Notes under the pieces: model-generated
The model's input: the letters and a program-made list of their open reading frames with translations, nothing else
What the model was told of the DNA's origin: nothing
Database searches by the model: none
Position numbers and translations under genes: made by a program
In this document: positions 12,701 to 27,400 of the stretch, in pieces
Layout of the letters: the number at the start of each line of letters is the position of its first letter
Numbering within the stretch: position 1 is the first letter of the stretch
Assembly: GCA_964059195.1 (NCBI GenBank)
Contig: CAXKWD010000006.1
Location: 136,336,039-136,400,038, forward strand
Length of the DNA: 64,000 nucleotides
Direction of reading: 5' to 3'
From: Ectobius pallidus
Lineage: Eukaryota; Arthropoda; Insecta; Blattodea; Ectobiidae

Positions 12701-15700
12701 TCACTGTGGCCACAAGGGATCAGATAAATGCACTTCTGAAAGCTGCATTCATATGCTGCAGGGAGAGGGAATCACAGCTGATCTCAAGGTTAGTAGCAAG
12801 TATAAAGGTGCCAGATCCTCATGTTGTACTGTATACAATCGCTTCCTTGTAGGTTGCATGGACAAAAACCTGAGGAAAAGATTGGTGAAGTACTTTATAT
12901 GGAGCTGAGACGTGAACACTGAGGAAAGAGGAAGAAAGAAGACTAGATGCATTTGAGAGGTGGATATTGAGGATGGAAGGGATAAAATGGACAGAAAAAG
13001 TGAGAAATTAAGTGTTGCTGAGAAGAGTTGGGGAAGAGAGACATTTTTTAAAGGTAATCAGGATGAGGAAACACAATTGGCTTGGACACTGAATGTGTAA
13101 GACATATGTGATACAACTTCAAAGCTCTATTGAATTTTCTTGTTACCATGAATTAAAAATGAATTTTATAAACTGTGCAGCAATGATGCATCTTGTTCCT
13201 CTGGTCAGTATTTTTATTATCTCTATCTGTACCATAGGTACTGTTATCATTGACCTGGAACGCACAGAGGCAATTCGAAATCCCCCCCCCTAGAAATACC
13301 GAAGGTGTGTCTAGGTTCATTGGGATGGTGAACTTTTTCAGAAAGTTCATGCCTAATATGGCAAACATTACAGCCCCTTTAAATGACCTTAGAAAGAAAG
13401 GTATTAAATTGAAATGGTCACTTAAGTGACATGACTTGAAATATGGTCTGCCCATATTTCAGTACTACAGGAAGAGAAGTATTTTATTCAATTCTGAGAT
13501 TACTGCATTACTGTTACGTTTTGATGTCCCCAGAGTCCAAAAATATGGTTCTAGAGAAATGCTTGCATGTATGTTTCTTAACAGTGTAGCTTAAAACAAA
13601 AAATTAGTCTCCAAACATAATTTTATTTTGGTTAGCTATTATCTGGCAGTGTGACACAAAGACTGGGATGGATCCCTTTTTACCACCACTTTAAATTTAG
13701 GAAATTTTGTCTTCTGCGACTTTATTGGTAACTGCAATAACAATTTTTTTAAATTTTGAACATGACATGCTCGTACTAAGAGTTAATTTTATTTCAGAAC
13801 AAAAGTTCTTTGAAGGATCATTGTAAGCCAGTCATTATTTGCACAAACTTAGGCTTGTGCTGTGAACAAATACACCTTTGCATGAGGCTGAAATAACTGC
13901 ATATGCACTTCTTGTAGAAGACCTCTTATTCTATATGAAGTTTGAAGCAATAAAATTACCCATGCATAGAATAGGGAAAGTTATGTACCACATTAAAATG
14001 TTTATTTTAGAGAGAAATATATTCTGCAAAACAATTTTAATTTCTCTACAACTTTTTGTTCAAAATCTATCCTCATTGAGATGAACATGAAGGAATACAG
14101 AGTCAAGAAAATATCCTATTATTTTTTGTAGGAAAAAAATTCAGCTGGTTTATTACTTACAGGAATTGATTGAAACGTAAATTTCTAGCAAAACATTAGA
14201 ATTAACTTAAAAAACCAAAATTAAACTATTTAAAAATAAATTTATGAAAAGACCCTAGGAAGTAAGGGTGGAGGGCAACAGCCAAATAAGAGTTCATGAT
14301 TAAATGTTTTTAAAATAAAAAGTCTGCACAATAAATTATCATTCTTCTTTTGGGATTCAAGGCTTCATCAGACATGTTTTTCTAGGATTATCTTTATTTC
14401 AATTTTTCCTCACAATCACTATACTTCCTGTACTACATAATATAAGTGAGAATACAGAAAAACTCCAACTATCCAGATTAATTGGGACCAGACCCGATCC
14501 GTATAATTGGATAAAAGGTCATTTCTTTAAAAAAATCTAAATTGCGCAATACTATACTCACATAAAGTGTTACATCTTGAACATATCAGTCAAAGTCAGT
14601 TGTTTTGCTGACAAACTGTCAATTTTGTCAGCTAAAAGTTTTTTTTTTTTTGTGCAAATAATCGACCTTGACAGAGGGTTTCCCAATGCTCGCCTGCTGC
14701 AAAAACCACTTGAATACAGCCTCAAAGCGATCCGGATAGTTGGGAGTTCTACTGTAGCCACTTAATATATGGCTACATGAGTGTAGTAGAATGAAATTTT
14801 GTATCAATTTAATACTTTGCATTAAGTTAAACAACTCAACATAACAGAAAGCACAATGAATATAAAACTGGTTCACTTCTGAGGTAATTTACTCTGAGCA
14901 ACCAAGTAAAATATTTAATGTGAAACAAAAGTACCACATTCAAAACAGCAGCAACATCCTGCAGCTTTTTATTTTCTGTTAGTTCTTTCGCATCAGAATT
15001 TTCACAGGTTATTATTTTTTTAAAATTCAAGATAGTCTAGTAATATTTAATTCGATTACTGGTATTAGACCTATTCTGCTTTTGTTTCATAACATGTACG
15101 AAATAGGATGAAATCACGGAGGATCAAATGGGCTGGCCATGTTGCATCCATGAGAGAGGAAAGATATCTAAAAAATAGGGATTGGGAGACCCAAAGGGAA
15201 AAGACCACTTGGAAGACCTAGACGTAGATGGGAGGACAATATTAGGATAGATTTAAGTGAAGTAGGATTTGCAAGGGATGGTAGGAGGGAGTTAGCACAG
15301 AATTGGGTTGAATGGCAGGCTCAGGTAAGCACGGCAATGAACCACCAGGTAAGCAATATTCTGTCTGCAGCCTACTAAAGCCTTTCATTTAGTTAAGGTG
15401 GGACATACAGGTGTGGGAACTGAGAAATTAGGTGAAATTCACTTTTTCCCCCTCAGCAGTTAATAGTTCTGTAACATTGTAATCTGATATCTACTTTATT
15501 GACTGCTTCTACAATTATATTCTATTTTCAGAATGAATATTATACTATTATAGCTATGGGCAATTACATAAAATGGCAGCCATGTTTTTTTTGTACAGAA
15601 TTGCTGTTTCCATGATAATTTCCACAATTGTCAATATTTGAGTGTTTCTTTTTTCTGACTATTTTTAAATATCATATGAACAACATGATCTACAATCTTT

Positions 15701-16722
15701 GGAAAATTTACAGTATAAATATTAAAAACAAATTATTAATGTTAAATCAGTGATTGTAGATAGTGTTGTTTATATAATAACCAACAGACAGAAACAAGAA
15801 TCACTCAGAAATATTGATATTTGTGGAAATTATCACGCAAACGGCATTTCAGTGCCTGAAACATGGATGTCATTTTGTAATGATAATTACCTGTTAACTG
15901 TAATAGTTCGATTATTTCTGTAAATAGTATGCAATTGTGGAAGTAGCCAATACAAAGCCTATAAGATTACGAGGTTGTGGAGCAATTCATAGCTAAGGGG
16001 ACAAAAAATGAATTCCAGTTATTTCTCAGCACTCAAACCTGTATGTCCCCCCTTTATGCAAAATAACTACCAACGGTGTTTCAAATCTCTATGAAAAAAT
16101 CCTCGGGAGTTGTGAAAGTTTATAGCAATAAAATGATCCCACAACATGCACCATCTCTGCTACAATACAATGCCAAGAAATGTTACATGCAAACTTCACT
16201 ATTAGATTTTGGTTAAACATAAAGCATTTAATATGCAAAAGACATATTTCAAATCAGCAACTTCTTGTAAAATAAAAATGTATGGACATCTTCCACGGAT
16301 GAGTCAGACCTGTTTAGGCACTTTCGTCGATCTAGTACAGCCATGAGGTCTGGTATATTTTAAAGATAACATTTTTATTTAGGAAGCAACGATCTTTCCT
16401 ATATTACTGCAACTTCAGATTTTTAATTACAATGAAACCTTGGGGGGGGGGGGGGAAATCACTAATACATGATGCTTGTAGGATGTTTGTTTTGCTAATG
16501 GCTTTTAAATACAATCTTTGAACTGCAACCCAAATTTCAGACGCTTACATCATGCACTCACCTAAGGACCTTAGTTTCCCTAAATTAGAAAATCTTGGGT
16601 CATAACTAGTATAATCAAGGGTTAAATTAAAATTTCTCATCTCAGGGCTTTGCTATCTAGTGTGATGAATGATAAAGAATTTTTAAGTTTATTAATGTTT
16701 AAATTTTATGCAGTTGTACACA

Positions 16723-16784
<62 letters not shown>

Positions 16785-19700
16785 GTTGATTAGAACTTTA
16801 ATACTTAATTATTTTGTACAAGGACTGCTTATCTCTTTTGCCCATACTAAGCAATGTTATAACTATGTAACAAGTTTCAAGTCATATTTTTACATATGCA
16901 GGGGGAAAAAGCATCACCAATTTTCACTTGCCTGAAACTAAACCACTGTGATACAGTGCACCTAACCTCCGAAAATTAGAATAGAAAATGGTTTTACACA
17001 ATGGGAGTTTAGTATCAACTGACCTGGGAAACTATATTAAAAATTTAAAAACTGACCTGATCATGTTCTTTGGCTCACTACATCCTCAACTACATTCTAC
17101 ATGATATACATCCAGCTACTCTTTCACAGCTGGGTGAGGAACTTGGAGCTGACGTTAATGTTAGTTGGAATATCAAAATTTATCCAGACAATATTTGTTT
17201 CTAGCAGTTTTCCATATTGACCACTCCTTGTGTCTACAGGCACATTTATAGAGGTCTGGTTCCTCTCCTCGATTTTAACATACATACTGGAATTTACCTG
17301 AATGTAAGCCGCACCTTTTCCCCTAGATTAAGCCTGGTGAAACATCCCTACAGCTTAAAATTGCATACAAATGTTTCTGGGCTACAATGGTAAAAATTTG
17401 CACAACACAGCTAGTTGATCTACTGTGGCTGGTTCCCCTCTTCCAAGCATTACCACCTATCAATTATCTCGAACCCCTGAAAGTATTGATATAATAATGG
17501 GTTTAATGATTCTAATTGAAGCCTGGTAGAAAAAGCGTAAAACTGCTTAAGCAAGTGATATTCACTTTATGACATGTGTTCTGCATCTTACAGGGCTGCC
17601 ACATCTCGGGGTCGGGCCCAGGACCATGTACTGGTCGCGGGCCCCTCACCAACCGAAGGCCCGGGTCCCTTGGGTCCGGCAGCCCTGGCATCTTATGTGA
17701 TTTGTAATATGGAAAATCGCAGTATTACAAGCTGCTCAAATGCAAAGGAATGCAAATAATGGTGATTTTGAACTGATGGTAATTGAAAGTGCAGAATTAT
17801 GAAAAATAGAAAAACTGCACGAAATTCAACACTGATAGTCATATGAAATGTTGGTACTGATTTCTGTTATCTTGGCAGTCAGTTTCATTTAATGTTTGAT
17901 GAAATAATATTTGAATTTCATAATTTATGTGATTTGATACTTGCTTTCTCTTATTTAATCTAAGAAATGCGTTACTTTAATGTTGTGAAAATGAGCCATG
18001 AGTTTATTATTTTTTTGTGGTGTTAATTTACTATAGTGCTAAAAAGGCAGATGCACCTTATACACGGGTAAATACAGTAGCCAATAGCAGTCCACTTTTG
18101 GAATAAAGGTAAGAGTTTCCAGCTGGAAATAATTTTCTTAAAATGAGTCTACAGTCACAAGGAATTCTCAATATCACCTAGCCACAAAAGGAAAATATGA
18201 TGTACAATGAACAATTTGAGTGCAACTAAAGAAAACAAGTTCACGTGAGTTTCTTGCACAAATGGAGCTTTGTGTACATTTATCCAACTTAAATGTTGCT
18301 AAAGGTTAAGAAATATTACTATTCATAAATTTAGATAGTTTCAGCTCAAATACCAAGAAGCAGACTAAGTCAATAATGAACTGAAACATTCACCCTCCAG
18401 AGTAAAGGGCAGTCCACTGGTTTTAATAAATGTAACCAGATTGACTGATGGAGAATTAAATCTGCCAGTTGCTATTGTTATACACCGGAACATCCAATCT
18501 TTTCGTATATACTACCAGTCCAACTAAATTCCAGTAACATTCCCAACAAGTAACATAAAAACGAGAGAAACAAACCAAACACCACTGAAATCTGTGAAAC
18601 AGTGCCAGTTCCTCACTAAAGAAAAATTGAGAAACATCTATAAGAACACAATAACAAACGAAGTATCAATCACACACCTTACAAGATGATTTTAACCTGC
18701 AAGTTCTATTATAGTTACCAACTTTTCCAATCTAAAGCACAGAAAACTGAAAGAAATTAAGATGCAAGCAATACGAATGATACACTTTTCCCTTCTAACT
18801 ACATAGAGCAGAAATTACCGTATTTATCTGAATATAAGCCGCACTTTTTTTCCTAGAATAAGCCCAACAAAATATGCCTGCGGCTTAAAATCGCGTACGT
18901 GTGTTTTTAGGCAATAATGGTAAAAATGAGCACAATATAGCCGGTTGATCCATCGTAGTTGGTTTCCCACCTCCAAGCACCGCCACCTATCGATCTCGAA
19001 TCTCCAGGACTATCGATATATTAATCGATTTAATCGAAGCATCGTAAAAGATGCGTAAGCAAGTGATGTTTTGCGTATTTTTGTCATTTTTATAGCAGTA
19101 TTACAGAATATGTATGTATTATAAACTGCTCAGAAGTAAAAGAAATGTCGTAACATATGGGAATGTGAATAAAGGCAATTTGGAACTGATGGTAACTGAA
19201 AGTAAAATTAAGAAAAATAGAAAAATCGCACGAAATTCAACACTGATAGTCATATGAAGTGTAAAGTACTGATTTCTGTTTTCTTTTTCGTCAGTTTTAT
19301 TTAATTATATTAAATAAAATTATAATATCATAACTTAAGTCAGCTGATACTTTCTTTTTCTTATTTCAGGCCTATTTTGGCTAAGAAATGTGTTACTTTA
19401 ATATTATGAAAATGAGGCAATTTAATTTTTCACTTTGGGGTTAATTTAATTATTTTTCCTTTACTTTACTGCTAAAAAGGCAGGTGCGGCTTAAATTCAG
19501 GGGCGGCTTATATTCGGATAAATACGGCATAATATTAACTAGATATAATACAATACAAACTTACTAGCAACCCAAATTACAAGAAAAAACAATTAAGACA
19601 TGACAACTAAACACAGAAACCTACTTATAAATATAACAAAATAAATAAAAAGGGCTCCATAACCAAGGAGATGCAGAAAATAAGTTATGTACATGTAAAG

Positions 19701-22700
19701 GCTAGATTACACTGTGAAAGTAGGTTTCATCACTAAGTTTTGCAACTGTTATACACTTGAATGCACATGCGCAAGATACAGGCAACAATGAGTTATGAAA
19801 ATGTATAGTTTTGGCTATTTCAAACTTTTGCAAAATTATAGCGAGTCCTGAAGTTATGCACATGTTTAGCTCATTCATATTTTATAAAATAAAGTGAGGA
19901 AGTATGTACATAGTCAGACCTGTTTATGGGATTTTAATGACTTGAATTAAAAAATAAAGTGAATCATGAAGCTGAACTGGAATTTGTTTGAAAGGAAATG
20001 GGTGTAATTAATTTAACAAAATCACGTTCTCTAAAGTATTTATGAAACCTAGTATCATCATATAACTAGCCTTAACTGATCTGCAATGTGCAATCCATAA
20101 AATTTGCAAGATGTGGTAACATGAATTGTTCTCATTTTGACAAATGTTGGCCAAGTTTTCTTTTACTGCCTCCTGTAAACCCGTGAACCACGCTTTTGAG
20201 TTGTGAATTAATATGAATTCATATAAAATTGCAAAAAAATGAAAAGTTTTCCGAGGATTTGAATGAATTCCATCTGATTATTCTTTCAGGAGAACTTATC
20301 AGCAATTCATTTTAAGGAATATTTTTGTAATTTCCACTATTCCCTTGTGATTTTGTTAATAAATAAATTCCATTGGCCATGTTCCCATATAATGGTATTT
20401 CTCCATTGTGCAATATTCTTTCCAAAATGAAATCTTCACTCTACAATGTGCGGTCAAAGAGGAAGAACCATAAGAGCAACCTGCAACGAGTTGCAAGTTC
20501 CAGTACATTCAAAATGCAAACTACCAAAGTCTGCACCATAAAATCAATGTTCCATATCAATACCCAATTACAGGTATTCACTATGCCCTTACGAAAAATT
20601 AAAAATAAATCTATATTTCCTAGAATAAAAAAAATACATGTGGCACGAAGTTGAATTAAGCTGACAATAAAAACAGCTGGTTTTTAATAGCTCACAATCA
20701 TGATAAGTGGAATATAAAACTTGTGTATAATAAATTTCTGAAATAACACCACCAAATTAGAAAAAACAAAATATTTAGATATTAAAATGGATTTCACAGA
20801 TCTCTAATAGCGTAGCTGAAACTGAATTAGTATTCCACTCAGACCTCTTGGGTTATACATTACATTCCTGAGGCCAATATCTGGAAATGATATGCTGTTA
20901 TGTCAATACCACTAAGAAAATCTGGGCTAAAATTAACTGCTAGTAGACACAAAAATAAATTAAATAAATATTTGTGATAACTTTACAGTAGAAATTTAAC
21001 CCTTTAAACACCACTTTCACAGTAAGTGTCCTGAACAGTAACAAGTTTCTGTCAATGTTTGAACTACCTACTTAAAAATCAACCAGATCAATATTGGTTA
21101 CTTCAGCGATTTAATTTCTGTTCTTAAAGCCTTTTGAGATGTGTTTGACATTTGGAAACTAGTAGTACCAGCTGGATCAGAATTCTGAGAATACGGCAGA
21201 CAAGAGGGAACTTTTGTACATTAGCCTCAGTATTACTGTATTTACCCGTGTAATAGAAGAATTTCCCCCCCCAGATTTTTATAACAAAAAACTAGGATGC
21301 GTTCTTTATGAGGGAAAAATTTTTAGGGGGGAAAATAACACATACTTAAAAACGATCTAGCCAGCATACAATCGATAGCATACATATCAATATATCTGCC
21401 ACGACTAATATATGTTGCACACCAAGTTGCATCAAAACAGACAAGAAACAACACACACATATTTATGAATAGTACATTCTCCTCTAGTGGCTCTGTTACA
21501 GTGTTCTTCTGCAAATTTGATAACCTTCAGCCTAAAACTTGCTGCATAACATGAATATTTCTTATCCTTTGTCCAAATACAAGTTTATCAACATAACTGT
21601 CTACTACAAAATGTCCAAAGAATACAGCGATATTAATCGACAATCTTTGAATGTTATTTTGTGCGTTAATATGAAAAAGTCACGTTTAATGTTTCCATGC
21701 ACTGTTGTTTAAAAACTTGAATTTAAAAATAACCAGGCCATCCAATTGTAAGACTTCAGATATTACTAAAACTATTTTTGAGTAGAAACGAGATTAGACT
21801 ATTATGTGGGGATTTTTTATTTTTTAACACAAAAAGTTGGTATGCATCCATTAAGCAGGGGCATCCATTATGTGAGTAAATATGGTAATTGTCCGATCCT
21901 AGTACTGTGAGGCAGCATGCCTGCTTAGTCAAAATTTGGGCTAATGGGATATGTGAGGAGGTTTGTTGGTGGTCTTGAATTCAAACATCCAAACTCCTAT
22001 CCTTGTTGTCCATCCCCACCCTGCCCAAAGTGTGATGGCACTTGATGTGCTTTAAGATAAAAATTGGCCTGTACAATTCATAAAAGTGGTACAGATGCTA
22101 GTTAGCTAGGATGTTATGCTGCTTTTGTAGGTGGTGGTGTGTAAACACTGCATTCATCTCTAAAGCAATTTCGACAGATGCTTGGTTTAGTTTTGAACTC
22201 TGTACTGTTATTCTTTGGATAGAAGACAAGGCCTACAGATATGGAGGGTAGCTGCGATTATACTATTAAGCAGTCATGGACAGACATGAGGTGGTTCTCC
22301 AGCTTGGGGGTTTGGCGTGAAGTTAACAACTCTCACATTAAAAAAACAATTATTCAGAAATGTTTACGTGATTTACGATTCTGTCAGTGTAAAATTCTCC
22401 AGAGGTAAAATAGTCCCACATTCAAATCTCCTGGTAGAGACTCCTCCGGGTTCCATAAAATAGACAGTATTTCTTTAGCTTGCTTAGGAATTGTCTAATG
22501 GCATTGAGTAAGCATGTAAGTATAGTATTTACTCATTTATAACACCCCCTCACCTATAATACCCCCAAAAAATTTAATTTTTTTTTTTAATGCAGAAAAT
22601 CTTTTCAAGTGACCAGCAACTGTAACATTCCAGTTAATGGTAAAACCCATGCTTCCCCGCCACATGTGTGTTGGCCTTGGTTCCTCTCCTCCACCATAGA

Positions 22701-24371
22701 TTTCTCAATGTCCTTCCAGTTTCTGAGTTACACAACTTCCGCCATACGCTTGTAGTGTGTCGTTGGGTGAGAGAAATAAGCACATGAAAAATGAGAGAAA
22801 GTGTTACGGCGTCCTTAAAGTTGATTGTGTTAGAATATGCTGAAGAAAATGGAATGAGAGCGAAAAGTCGTAAATACGAAGTGCAGCCATGTATGATATG
22901 TTATTGGCATATACAAAAGTCAATTATCGGGAGCAAAGAAAACGTTGAAATCATTGCTTGGTGTGAAGAAAAGGAGATACAAAATTCAGACAGATTGCTG
23001 CCCAGCTGTATGACATTGTAGTGTGGCATTAACCTTGAATGCCACGCGTGGCATTTAGTCACATGACCCAGTCAGTTGCGGTAATGCAGGAGGGAGCTGT
23101 ACCAAAATGTTTAAATTTAAATTTACGTAATAATTTAACTTTTTATAAATAAAATATAGATTTGAACAACTATTTTGTGTGTTGATTTAAAGACTCAAGA
23201 TGTGCCTTTTTTCAGCTTTTAAAGCATGACGACTCAACCTGTATTATTTGAAATTTTTCACCTACTATACCCTCCCCTATTTTTGAAGGTGAAAATTACG
23301 GGGGGGAGAAAAAAAGGGGGTGTTATAGGTGAGTAAATGCAGTACTGTTATTCTTCCTGGTGATTTGTTTCGGCAGCATGATGTTCCAAACATGAAATCC
23401 TAGCAACAACTATGTTTAGTTTTAAGTAGTAACAGCTCATGGTTACACCTATTACACAACCAGTATAGTTTAATCACAAGAAGCTACAAAAACTGAAAAT
23501 GTACAAAGTGAAGTCACAATTACCTTGGTGGCATAGGCTCCTTGCTGGTCAGAACATCTCGGGACTGTCTATAGGAATTGTCTTCGCTGTCCAAACGCTG
23601 AGATGGGACACCAGGAGTACTTTGACTAGGTCCAGTGTTACTTGCTTCACTGCATTCTGGGAGTATAGTAGGCTGATGGATCTTGGAATGGCTGTGATGG
23701 CTTTCTACAGCAACACCAACAACAGTCGGCTGCAGTGCTGGCTGTTGTTGCTGTTGGGCCTGTAGCTGCTGTGGCACTTTTGATGCAGTGCTACTACTGC
23801 TAGCAGTCTTGGCAACTGTTAAGCTAGTGCCACTCACTGTACTGCTTACTACATTCCCAGTGCTCACTCCACTGCTCGCTCCAAGATGGTGATATGAATG
23901 TGAGGTGCTCGATGGCCTCGATACACCTGCATTGCTGTTCTCTGTTGCACTTCCACGCTCACCGCCGGGTTGATTTCTTTTGCTTCTGTTGAACAAACAT
24001 ATTTGCCCGTTATCTCAAGTCCCATGAAGGCAGTCATTCAAAACAGCACGTCTGCCTACCGATGCACTTGTTTTGACAATGCAACATCCAGAAGACAATC
24101 TTCTATTATGACTTCAAATGTAAGTAACACAAATGTTGGTGATGTCTTGTTGCACCACAGTGACAGGTTTAAAGTAAAGTAAGACATTAATGTATCACTT
24201 TTGTCCAAATACAAAAAAGTTAATTCCCAGAACAGCTACAATAACAAGTACACCACACAAATAGCTTTCACAGGAAAAGTAACAACACCTAAGAAGTCAA
24301 ACTACTACTATCAGAACATTAAAACAAAACAGAAAGTACAGATGCTTGAAGAGACAACCCAAAACCTTCGG

Positions 24372-24403
<32 letters not shown>

Positions 24404-27400
24404 TAATAATAATAATAATAATAAAAAATAAAAAAATAAAACCCCAGACATCACAGTTTCTGTCAGATAAAACCAACCCACAAGAAAAAATAGTTATTCG
24501 AGTGTGAGTAGAAATTCTAGATGTGCTATGAATTAACCTGAAAAATTGTTGCAACCACATATAGTCCAATCGAATTGTCAAAAGTGGATGCAAAATTTAG
24601 GGTAGAGCTAATTTTTTTATATGATGTCTGGGATGGTTTTGAGAGTAATTTCTGACATTTTGCCAACAAAATTTTTTGCCGCCGGAGCCGCCATCTTGAA
24701 AAAACTTCAAAATTTTCTATTTTATTTCTGTGTTTGCCCATTATCTGCCAAAATACGCACCTGACAAAAATGTTTTATTACCCATCCCAAAGTAGACTAA
24801 ATTTTCTACAGTTTGAGATCAAAGTGAGCTTTCTACCATGAAAAGTTTCGGAAATACAGCTCTCCGAATTTCAGCAACATTTTGCAAAAAATAAAAAAAT
24901 CTGAATTTTCAACTAGTTTTTGCTCGCTATCTTCTAAATGTCCAAACCTATAGTAAAACTCCATATGGAAACTTAAACTAGAGGTAATTTGAAACTTGTC
25001 GAGTACTTTAAACTTATCCTACCTCTTTCAGGTCACAAAATACAGAGGTTTAAAAATATATATACAGCAACGATTGAATAAATGCATGTGCGTACAAGTT
25101 AGGAGCAATAACGGCACAGAACATTCATTTTTATACAAAAAGATTTTATTTAGCTAGAGTTCTGGTGAAACATTGCACTGAGTACTTTAAACTTATCCTA
25201 CCTCTTTCAGGTCACAAAATACAGAGGTTTATAAATATATATACAGCAACGATTGAATAAATGCATGTGCGTACAAGTTAGAAGCAATAACGGCACAGAA
25301 CATTCATTTATATACAAAAAGATTTTATTTAGCTGGAGTTCTGTTGAAACATTGCATTGAATAACTTGTTTGTTCATAGTCTTCGGCACTTAGAGGGACT
25401 TGGGCAGTTGACGTCTGCTATTTCGTCCATGATGTTCACAATCTAGCCAGTGTTGATAAAGTACTCTTCAGCGTCTTCATCCAAAAACGAATTAATTGGC
25501 TCATCAGGAGTGTCCTCACTGTCGGAGGACAGGACTATTAGTCACACGACTGCTCATTGCAATGTTTGCATATCGTTGTGCACTTTAATCCAGCTTTACG
25601 ACACCCACAAGCGTTTAAACACCCCTTCTTGCAGGTACAGGAAATACTTTTCAGAATTGATTCTGGAGCTGGTTACTTCTTGGCTTTAAGGGGAAAGAGG
25701 CCTCTTGGTGTGTTCACCCAGCCCCACTTCAAAGGGTCTTTGTATTCACTGAGCCATGCCTGAACTTGGTGGTATGTTCGCATGGCATGAAGTTGAGCCG
25801 CATCACTGGTTGGGGGCAAGTTCGCTAAGTTAAATTTCATTCTTCCTGCAGCTTTTACAAATATTCCGTGCCGAAGTTCGTCAAGTGTTTGTGTAGAAGG
25901 GTCTCCTCCACATAAGTGACCCAAAAAATGTTGGCCCACTTCAGCCACTTCTCCTGATGTAGCTTGAGGGTTCAGAATTACATTAGCCTCCTCTTCTAGT
26001 TCAGGATGTTTCAAAATCGGCGAACAGAAGTGGGTTTTCCCGTGGCCAAAAACTGCAGATGTTGTGTCACAACCACTGAAAGCATGGATTAACAGCAGCA
26101 TGTTGGAGAAGCTGTGGCGAAATGACTGCCTTGATTAGAAGATGTCTGCAGCTTTGCTTCTTCCGTACTTTTGGATATATGTATTCTTTATGTGAGGGGA
26201 TGGTAATGTAGTGAGGAAATAAGAAGGTCTATGTCCTCCCCAACTACAAAGACAGTGTCGTATTGAGATGCTTTTGAGAAGGCAGTGCTAACAATCAAGA
26301 CATCTGCATCTTTAACAGCCTATTCCAGCTTTTGCCAATTCTACGAAGCGCCTCTTGTTGTTTTCATTGGTGAGAAAAGTTTCTTGTGAACTTTTCAAAA
26401 CAGTAGTTCTATCAAAGACGACATCAGGAGATGGACTCGTAGCCCGTCGGAGTCTCACAATTCTTTGTGCTTGTTTGATTAGCGTCAGAAGGATAACCAT
26501 CGAAGATAACTGAAACCTTTGAGTCATAATTTGTCTGCAAATATTTCAAAATGCCTAAGGTTGCCTGGTACAAACACATAAAAACAGATGTATCCGGAGA
26601 GAACGGTATGCGGAGCAGTGACAAAGAGCCTCTTAGCGCCATTCCTCCGATAACATGTTTCCATTTTGGGACAACTGTATATGCTATAGGAAGTAATTTT
26701 TTTCAGAGGACACTGCAAAAGTGTTCTTCTAAAATAAAACGCCGTTCTCTCCACCAACTTTTCTTATTTTCTTTTTACATTGTTTTTTTAGTCTTTTATC
26801 ATTATAAATTGTTGGAAATACTGTTTTGGTTGTTAATTACAATGTAAAACTTAACTATAAGACAGCACAGGTTTTTTTTACTGATAAACGCCATTTAGAA
26901 TATCCTAGGCAAAACTAGACTTTCGTACCTTCGATAAGTTTTCTGAAATGTGAGGAGTTGTAGATACCTCTGTATCTGGTGACCTATAATAGGTATGAAA
27001 ACATTAAATACTCAACTTGTTGCAAATTTACTCTACTTTAAAAGTTATCCTTCGAAATTTTACTCAAGGTTTGGTCATTTAGAAGATAGCGAGCAAAAAC
27101 TAGTTGAAAATTCAGATTTTTTTATTTTTTGCAAAATGTTGCTGAAATTCGGAGAGCTGTATTTCCGAAACTATTCATGGTAGAAAACTCAATTTGATAT
27201 CAAACTGTGTCAAATTTAGTTCACTTTTAGGATAAATAATAAAATATTTTGTCAGGTGCGTATTTTGGCAGATAATGGGCAAAAACAGAAATAAAATAGA
27301 AAATTTTGAAGTTTTTTCAAGATGGCGGCTCCGGCGGCAAAAAATTTTGTTGGCAAAATGTCAGAAATTACTCTCAAAACCATCCCAGACATCATATAAA

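Noticed and set aside
14577..14765. Plus-strand frame across the Tigger MITE
   Set aside because: Antisense shadow of the decayed transposase C-terminus, which reads on the minus strand.
20373..20654. 93-codon plus-strand frame
   Set aside because: No motif, low-complexity basic composition, no splice or promoter context; a chance open frame.
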